DNA from: Thermoplasmatota archaeon
Lineage (GTDB): Archaea; Thermoplasmatota; Penumbrarchaeia; Penumbrarchaeales; Penumbrarchaeaceae
Direction of reading: 5' to 3'
Assembly: GCA_030595585.1 (NCBI GenBank)
Contig: JAUVCY010000006.1
Span: forward strand, 1-18,088
Length of the DNA: 18,088 nucleotides
Shown: piece by piece, positions 17,001 through 18,088 of the stretch
Numbering within the stretch: the first letter of the stretch is position 1
Layout of the letters: each line of letters opens with the position of its first letter
Notes under the pieces: model-generated
The model's input: only the letters and a program-made list of their open reading frames with translations
Database searches by the model: none
What the model was told of the DNA's origin: nothing
Translations under genes and position numbers: made by a program

Positions 17001-18088
17001 GTGTCCGTTGTGAACTCGTAGTATCCCGACGAGGCCGAATATATCGCAAGGAAGCTGTTCCCGAACACGTTCAGGTAAACGCTCTCAATGCCGACGGGGT
17101 CAAATGCTGACATCCTGAAGTCGTAGGCCCCTTCAATGTACTCCGAAGGCGAGGGGCTGTTGACAGCACAGACCGGAATGGAGTTGTCCACCGTGAGGGA
17201 AAGCGACTGTGTGGATGAGTGGCCTGCCTGGTCCCTGGCCATGATGTTGAGGGTGTGCGCCCCATCCAGAAGGAGGGTCGTATCCCAGGTAGTGCCGATG
17301 GGCAGCCAGGTGCCGCCGTCGACCGAATATCTGAGGTCAAGGAGGAAAGTGTCCTGAGCGGTAACGTTGAGGTCCACCTTCCCTTCCACATAATCTCCCG
17401 TCTGTATTCCGATTATGGTAAGCTCGGGCTGAAGGTTGTCGACCTTGAATGTTATCGTGGTCGTGTTCGTCAGCTTCCCTGACAGATCGTAGGCGCTGGC
17501 CGTGATAGTATAGGTCCCATCGGTCATTATCATGGTGTTGTACGAATACTCATAGTAGCCTGTCTGCCTGTTCAAGGTGGTCTGGGCAGAGGCGGAGAAT
17601 ACGTTCAGCATGACCCTGTCGATGCCCACGAAATCAGAGGCGGAAACCTGGAAATTGTACACGCCCTCAACGAACTGTCCGTCGAACGGAGATACGATGT
17701 TGCACACCGGGTCGGTGTTGTCCACGATGAAATCCACCGACTGCTCCGTCACGTGAGATGCATTGTCGGTAGATCTCACGAACAGGACGTGGCCCCCGTC
17801 TTGAAGAAGGGTCGTATCCACCGGAACGGACCAGGTCGGGTCCGCACCGGTCATGTTGGCCCACCCTCCCGAATCGATCCTGTACTCCACCTTGTGCAGG
17901 AACAGGTCGGACGATGTGGCCCCCATGGCATATGTGCCGCCGATGATCTCCCCATCCTTTGGAGTGTTTATGCTCAGCGAGGGTTCGTTATTGTCGATAT
18001 TGAACGATATCAGCGTGCTTGACTTGGTCAGGCCCACTTTGTCATATGCGGTTGCAAGAACCGAATACGTTCCATCCGCACGGGTGGT
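14030..18088 (-). CDS. Giant Ig/cadherin-like repeat surface protein (start beyond right edge)
   Basis: The frame is open from the right edge to the TGA at 14030-14032, giving 1352 visible residues; the N-terminus and start are outside. An apparent ATG at 18037 sits in mid-repeat and is not the start. The protein consists of at least twelve complete beta-sandwich repeats of two alternating kinds, plus part of another and a divergent last domain (14396-14707). A juxtamembrane stretch leads to a hydrophobic membrane segment of about 25-30 residues (near 14265-14355). The roughly 75-residue cytoplasmic tail is rich in Lys, Asp, Glu and Pro. The long extracellular stalk resembles archaeal and bacterial adhesins or surface-layer components, and N-x-S/T sequons are frequent. 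It is the first visible gene of the operon that continues with the VWA and AAA proteins. Its ligand and exact role cannot be read from sequence. Confidence 0.87.
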   Translation of the reverse strand, partial: TTRADGTYSVLATAYDKVGLTKSSTLISFNIDNNEPSLSINTPKDGEIIGGTYAMGATSSDLFLHKVEYRIDSGGWANMTGADPTWSVPVDTTLLQDGGHVLFVRSTDNASHVTEQSVDFIVDNTDPVCNIVSPFDGQFVEGVYNFQVSASDFVGIDRVMLNVFSASAQTTLNRQTGYYEYSYNTMIMTDGTYTITASAYDLSGKLTNTTTITFKVDNLQPELTIIGIQTGDYVEGKVDLNVTAQDTFLLDLRYSVDGGTWLPIGTTWDTTLLLDGAHTLNIMARDQAGHSSTQSLSLTVDNSIPVCAVNSPSPSEYIEGAYDFRMSAFDPVGIESVYLNVFGNSFLAIYSASSGYYEFTTDTSLIADGYHNCTATVTDLSGKVNLSVPITFQVDNNAPVLRVVDPLPGDFIEGMFTVSVNATDVFLNRTEYDIDGTGWVDVSVVLNTSIFGDGSHTLSLRSIDEAGHTTTTSMAIVIDNYDPVGAISYPAIDGYITQSTPMFQVVASYLVGVEKVYIDLTFEGFDGPLSMSYNSGTGYWEFRTDVSLIPDGSYNVSVVVMDLSGKSIGLGPRTFNIDLNRPEVVVNNLANGDILSELSQLNIFSRDAFLKTIQYKVDENEPLLLSYAAEGDWANATFLWDTTSFSDGAHHITVIATDEAGWETEVHFDIYVDNENPTCTITSPVEDEFVEGILSIRVTAFDIVGIDYVMIKVYDLEARVPYNAQTGYYEYSSNTITWGAGEDGIRNVTAIAYDLTGKSYTYGPIDFNVDNRAPSISINSPLEGEVVSGTFMFDVYNGDVFAKATEYNIDGASWQAVTLGWDTTRVADGGHRILIRATDLAGHLTMETINVIVDNHDPEVEIASPSRDEYVEGVFTFRVIAFDQVGIERASIDVAGRSTPISYNIQTGYYEFVMDTRGLDDGTHTVNATVIDVAGTSVTTSTIEFRVDNSFPSLTVETPVKGELISGLYAVRAYTGDVFPGAVRYAIDGTTWYDVSVPWDSTLVGDGPHQVTIKTTDKAGHSMYFDVDVTVDNSPPVISQATIAPGEVFSGVQTLRFYVVDAIGVRQVTLTIDDENPIEIFKGEGGMYYEYLMNTQRFRDGNHVIHISVTDMAGNEVNDTYGIKTDNTGPEISLDYFWIEGDLEVRIGEVKEGTSVVFMATVTDPSNVSVVLINIDSSGWREMTPDSNASNEDTYLLYWPTVGEDTGAHIFQIKTSDRLGNENSKSGLINVKREIKEDSFGERFVAGFISALPILWFLIFIALIVALGILGYLGILTKWARGEGRDREDKPEEGKDGEDKPRGGLGMFKGRSPRKDKDPKVNTLKDSKSKPIKLPGMKTSEDSADLEEMEID
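14708..18088 (-). repeat. Alternating 84/94-residue protein repeat array (A-B units)
   Basis: Unit borders, placed after each V/I-D-N, are: B partial 17990-18088; A 17717-17989; B 17435-17716; A 17183-17434; B 16901-17182; A 16649-16900; B 16352-16648; A 16067-16351; B 15776-16066; A 15524-15775; B 15242-15523; A 14990-15241; B 14708-14989. Four of six A units are exactly 84 residues and four of six B units exactly 94, giving a 178-residue (534-bp) super-period. A units share W-D-T-T, D-G-x-H and D-x-A-G-H. B units share V-G-I/V-x-x-V, G-Y-Y-E-Y/F and D-L-S-G-K. DNA identity between units is only moderate, so the array is old rather than freshly expanded. Confidence 0.85.

Noticed and set aside
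17753..18037. ATG at 18037 as the start of the giant repeat protein
   Set aside because: The frame stays open upstream to the window edge and the residues before it continue a B-type repeat, so the real start is outside.
14708..18088. CRISPR or other short DNA repeat array
   Set aside because: The periodicity is about 252/282 bp, coding, and conserved at protein level only; there are no short identical repeats with unique spacers.

Overview
The window comes from an archaeon. It carries an archaeal-type tyrosyl-tRNA synthetase, the A/V-type ATP synthase subunit D, TATA/BRE-like promoter elements, Shine-Dalgarno sites and a Cdc48-like AAA ATPase. It also carries very large exported proteins built from Ig/cadherin-like repeats with a C-terminal membrane anchor. 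That mix, at moderately high GC, fits Thermoplasmatota or a relative, but the phylum is inferred from gene content only.

Region 1 (1-4193, minus strand) holds household genes. Transcription runs from tyrS (4193 to 2763) through the ATP synthase subunit D gene (2714 to 2070) to an OPT-family transporter (2057 to beyond position 1; C-terminus cut by the window edge). The tyrosyl-tRNA synthetase has about 120 extra residues just before its KMSKS loop. Region 2 (4196-5209, plus strand) is a divergent DUF2797 gene whose longest reading starts 3 bp from the tyrS start codon. Region 3 (5210-5462) is an AT-rich intergenic stretch with a perfect inverted repeat, a TATA/BRE promoter and a palindrome beside it.

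Region 4 (5463-18088) is devoted to the cell envelope. A plus-strand gene encodes a 1205-residue exported protein with a transglutaminase-like domain (intact Cys-His-Asp triad), Ig-like repeats, a calcium-binding-like Asp-rich segment and a C-terminal membrane anchor. It meets, tail to tail with a 4-bp overlap, a tight minus-strand operon. In transcription order this operon encodes: (a) a giant surface protein, start beyond the right edge, made of strictly alternating 84- and 94-residue repeats, a membrane anchor and a charged cytoplasmic tail; (b) an exported, membrane-anchored von Willebrand factor A protein with a complete MIDAS and a proline-rich stalk; (c) a 1069-residue protein joining a duplicated extracellular beta-domain region, about ten membrane segments and a cytoplasmic Cdc48-type AAA ATPase; and (d) a 96-residue three-helix membrane protein.

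The operon (a-d) is the best candidate for an undescribed system. It reads as an envelope machine in which cytoplasmic ATP hydrolysis by a membrane-embedded, protease-free unfoldase acts on, or is regulated through, VWA and repeat adhesin partners outside the cell. The transglutaminase-like protein next door uses the same repeat style and may modify or bind the same surface layer. The coupling is inference from operon structure and domain content; no function was demonstrated.
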